Shown piece after piece: positions 4,361-5,132 of a DNA stretch of 5,132 bases. The position numbers and the translations under genes were made by a program. How positions within the stretch are numbered: the stretch's first letter is position 1; every line of letters starts with the position of its first letter. Source of the DNA: Streptomyces lilacinus (GTDB lineage Bacteria > Actinomycetota > Actinomycetes > Streptomycetales > Streptomycetaceae); NCBI GenBank assembly GCA_000715685.1, contig KL569505.1, positions 6,048 to 11,179 of the forward strand, read 5' to 3'. The notes under the pieces are model-generated. The model made no database searches, was not told the DNA's origin, and worked only from the letters and a program-made list of their open reading frames with translations.

Positions 4361-5132
4361 GCCGCGTGCGCGGCACTCTCCTTTTCCACGTTCTTTTCCG
4401 GGGCCTTTTCCACGGTGCGCTTGGCGTCGATGCGGTCGGCGTTCGGCCAGCGCACGTCGTACGCCCAGCCGGCCCGCTCGAACCAGCGGATGATGCGGGC
4501 GCTGGAGTCCAGCTGCCCCTTGAGCACGCCGTGCCGCGCCGAGGTCGGGTCGGCGTGGTGGAGGTTGTGCCAGGACTCGCCGCAGGACAGGACGGCCAGC
4601 CACCAGACGTTGCCCGAGCGGTCCCGCGACTTGAAGGGGCGCTTGCCCACGGCGTGGCAGATCGAGTTGATCGACCAGGTCACGTGGTGCAGCAGCGCCA
4701 CCCGGACCAGTGAACCCCAGAAGAACGCGGACAGCGCGCCCTGCCAGGACCACGTCACCAGGCCGCCCACGAACGGCGGGATCAGCAGCGAGACCGTCGT
4801 CCACAGCACGAACTGCCGCGAGATCGTACGGACGGCGGAATCCTTGATCAGGTCCGGTGCGTACTTCTGCTGCGGGGTCTGCTCCTGGTCGAACATCCAC
4901 CCGACGTGGGCCCACCACAGGCCCTTCATCAGCGCCGGCACGGTCTCGCCGTACCGCCAGGGGGAGTGGGGGTCGCCCTCGGCGTCGGAGAACTTGTGGT
5001 GCTTGCGGTGGTCCGCCACCCAGCGCACCAGCGGTCCCTCGACCGCCAGCGAGCCCATGATCGCCAGGGCGATGCGCAGCGGCCGCTTGGCCTTGAAGGA
5101 GCCGTGGGTGAAGTAGCGGTGGAAGCCGATCG
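4357..5132 (-). CDS. Membrane acyl-CoA/fatty-acid desaturase, C-terminal 257 residues (5' end outside window)
   Basis: An integral-membrane di-iron fatty-acid desaturase (delta-9 type) that introduces a double bond in acyl chains using O2 and reducing equivalents from a separate electron donor. All three histidine boxes are present: HRYFTH (encoded by 5104-5121), HRKHH (4996-5010) and HNLHH in ESWHNLHHADPTSARHG (4555-4569). The additional TWSINSICH motif of this family is also present. Hydrophobic stretches around IALAIMGSLAVEG, LWTTVSLLIPPFVGGLVTW and ALSAFFWGSLVRVALL are likely membrane segments. The frame stays open to the window edge, just before box I, so about 60-80 N-terminal residues are missing; an internal ATG at 5058 is not the real start because it would remove box I. 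The C-terminus is a Lys/Glu/Ala-rich polar tail. There is no fused cytochrome b5 or ferredoxin domain in the visible part. The gene leads into a TetR gene through an ATGA overlap, so the two are probably co-transcribed. Confidence 0.94.
   Translation of the reverse strand, partial: IGFHRYFTHGSFKAKRPLRIALAIMGSLAVEGPLVRWVADHRKHHKFSDAEGDPHSPWRYGETVPALMKGLWWAHVGWMFDQEQTPQQKYAPDLIKDSAVRTISRQFVLWTTVSLLIPPFVGGLVTWSWQGALSAFFWGSLVRVALLHHVTWSINSICHAVGKRPFKSRDRSGNVWWLAVLSCGESWHNLHHADPTSARHGVLKGQLDSSARIIRWFERAGWAYDVRWPNADRIDAKRTVEKAPEKNVEKESAAHAA
4360..4385 (-). promoter_or_regulatory. Distant Shine-Dalgarno and start-codon hairpin of the TetR gene
   Basis: On the minus strand AAAAGGAGAG (4385-4376) is a good Shine-Dalgarno, but its GGAG is 17 bases from ATG 4360. 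Between them lies a perfect 6-bp hairpin, TGCCGC-GCAC-GCGGCA (4375-4360), whose 3' arm includes the A of the ATG. It could hide the start codon until ribosomes finishing the desaturase melt it, fitting the ATGA overlap. Confidence 0.4.

Noticed and set aside
3662..4918. A 418-residue version of the TetR protein starting at 4918
   Set aside because: The first 186 residues are an out-of-frame reading of the desaturase gene. The ATG at 4360 with the ATGA overlap gives a normal-length TetR protein.
2789..5116. A 775-residue open frame on the plus strand across tam, the TetR gene and the desaturase
   Set aside because: It is out of frame with tam and antisense to two well-recognised genes. Its product is low-complexity Arg/Pro/Gly with no domain, the usual by-product of very high GC.

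Overview
The window looks like an ordinary stretch of core chromosome from a Streptomyces species or close relative. The evidence is very high GC, strong G/C bias at third codon positions, tightly packed genes with some GTG starts, a Streptomyces-type G-rich intergenic repeat, and gene families typical of the genus. I found no mobile elements, CRISPR arrays, RNA genes or phage genes. Seven protein genes are supported; the first and last are cut by the window edges.

Layout. (1) Positions 2-736, plus strand: the C-terminal two-thirds of galactokinase (galK). (2) 738-1181, minus: a small GNAT acetyltransferase, tail-to-tail with galK with one base between the stop codons. (3) 1182-1423: a divergent intergenic region. 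(4) 1424-2209, plus: an orphan LuxR/NarL-type response regulator with an unusual receiver domain. (5) 2168-2665, minus: a MarR-family regulator very like TamR, whose 3' end overlaps the response regulator's 3' end by 42 bp. (6) 2666-2774: a divergent control region with a perfect 14-bp palindrome, the probable TamR operator. (7) 2775-3608, plus: trans-aconitate methyltransferase (tam). (8) 3587-3663: a dispersed-repeat-like segment plus two back-to-back GC hairpins that probably end transcription from both sides. (9) 3662-4360, minus: a TetR-family regulator. (10) 4357 to the window end, minus: a membrane fatty-acid desaturase with all three histidine boxes, overlapping the TetR start by an ATGA junction.

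How the genes work together. tamR-tam is the clearest functional unit. The regulator and methyltransferase diverge from a shared operator, and in this family TamR responds to trans-aconitate and related tricarboxylates. Tam methylates trans-aconitate, which forms from cis-aconitate and inhibits aconitase. The desaturase and the TetR gene form a probable two-gene operon, so the TetR protein may sense lipid or acyl-CoA state and control desaturation, by analogy with other desaturase-linked TetR regulators. GalK belongs to the Leloir galactose pathway, whose other genes presumably lie upstream.

I see no convincing new multi-gene system. The points most worth a second look are the altered receiver of the orphan response regulator, the operator layout between tamR and tam, the apparent supply of Tam's C-terminus by a dispersed repeat, and the start-codon hairpin at the desaturase-TetR junction.
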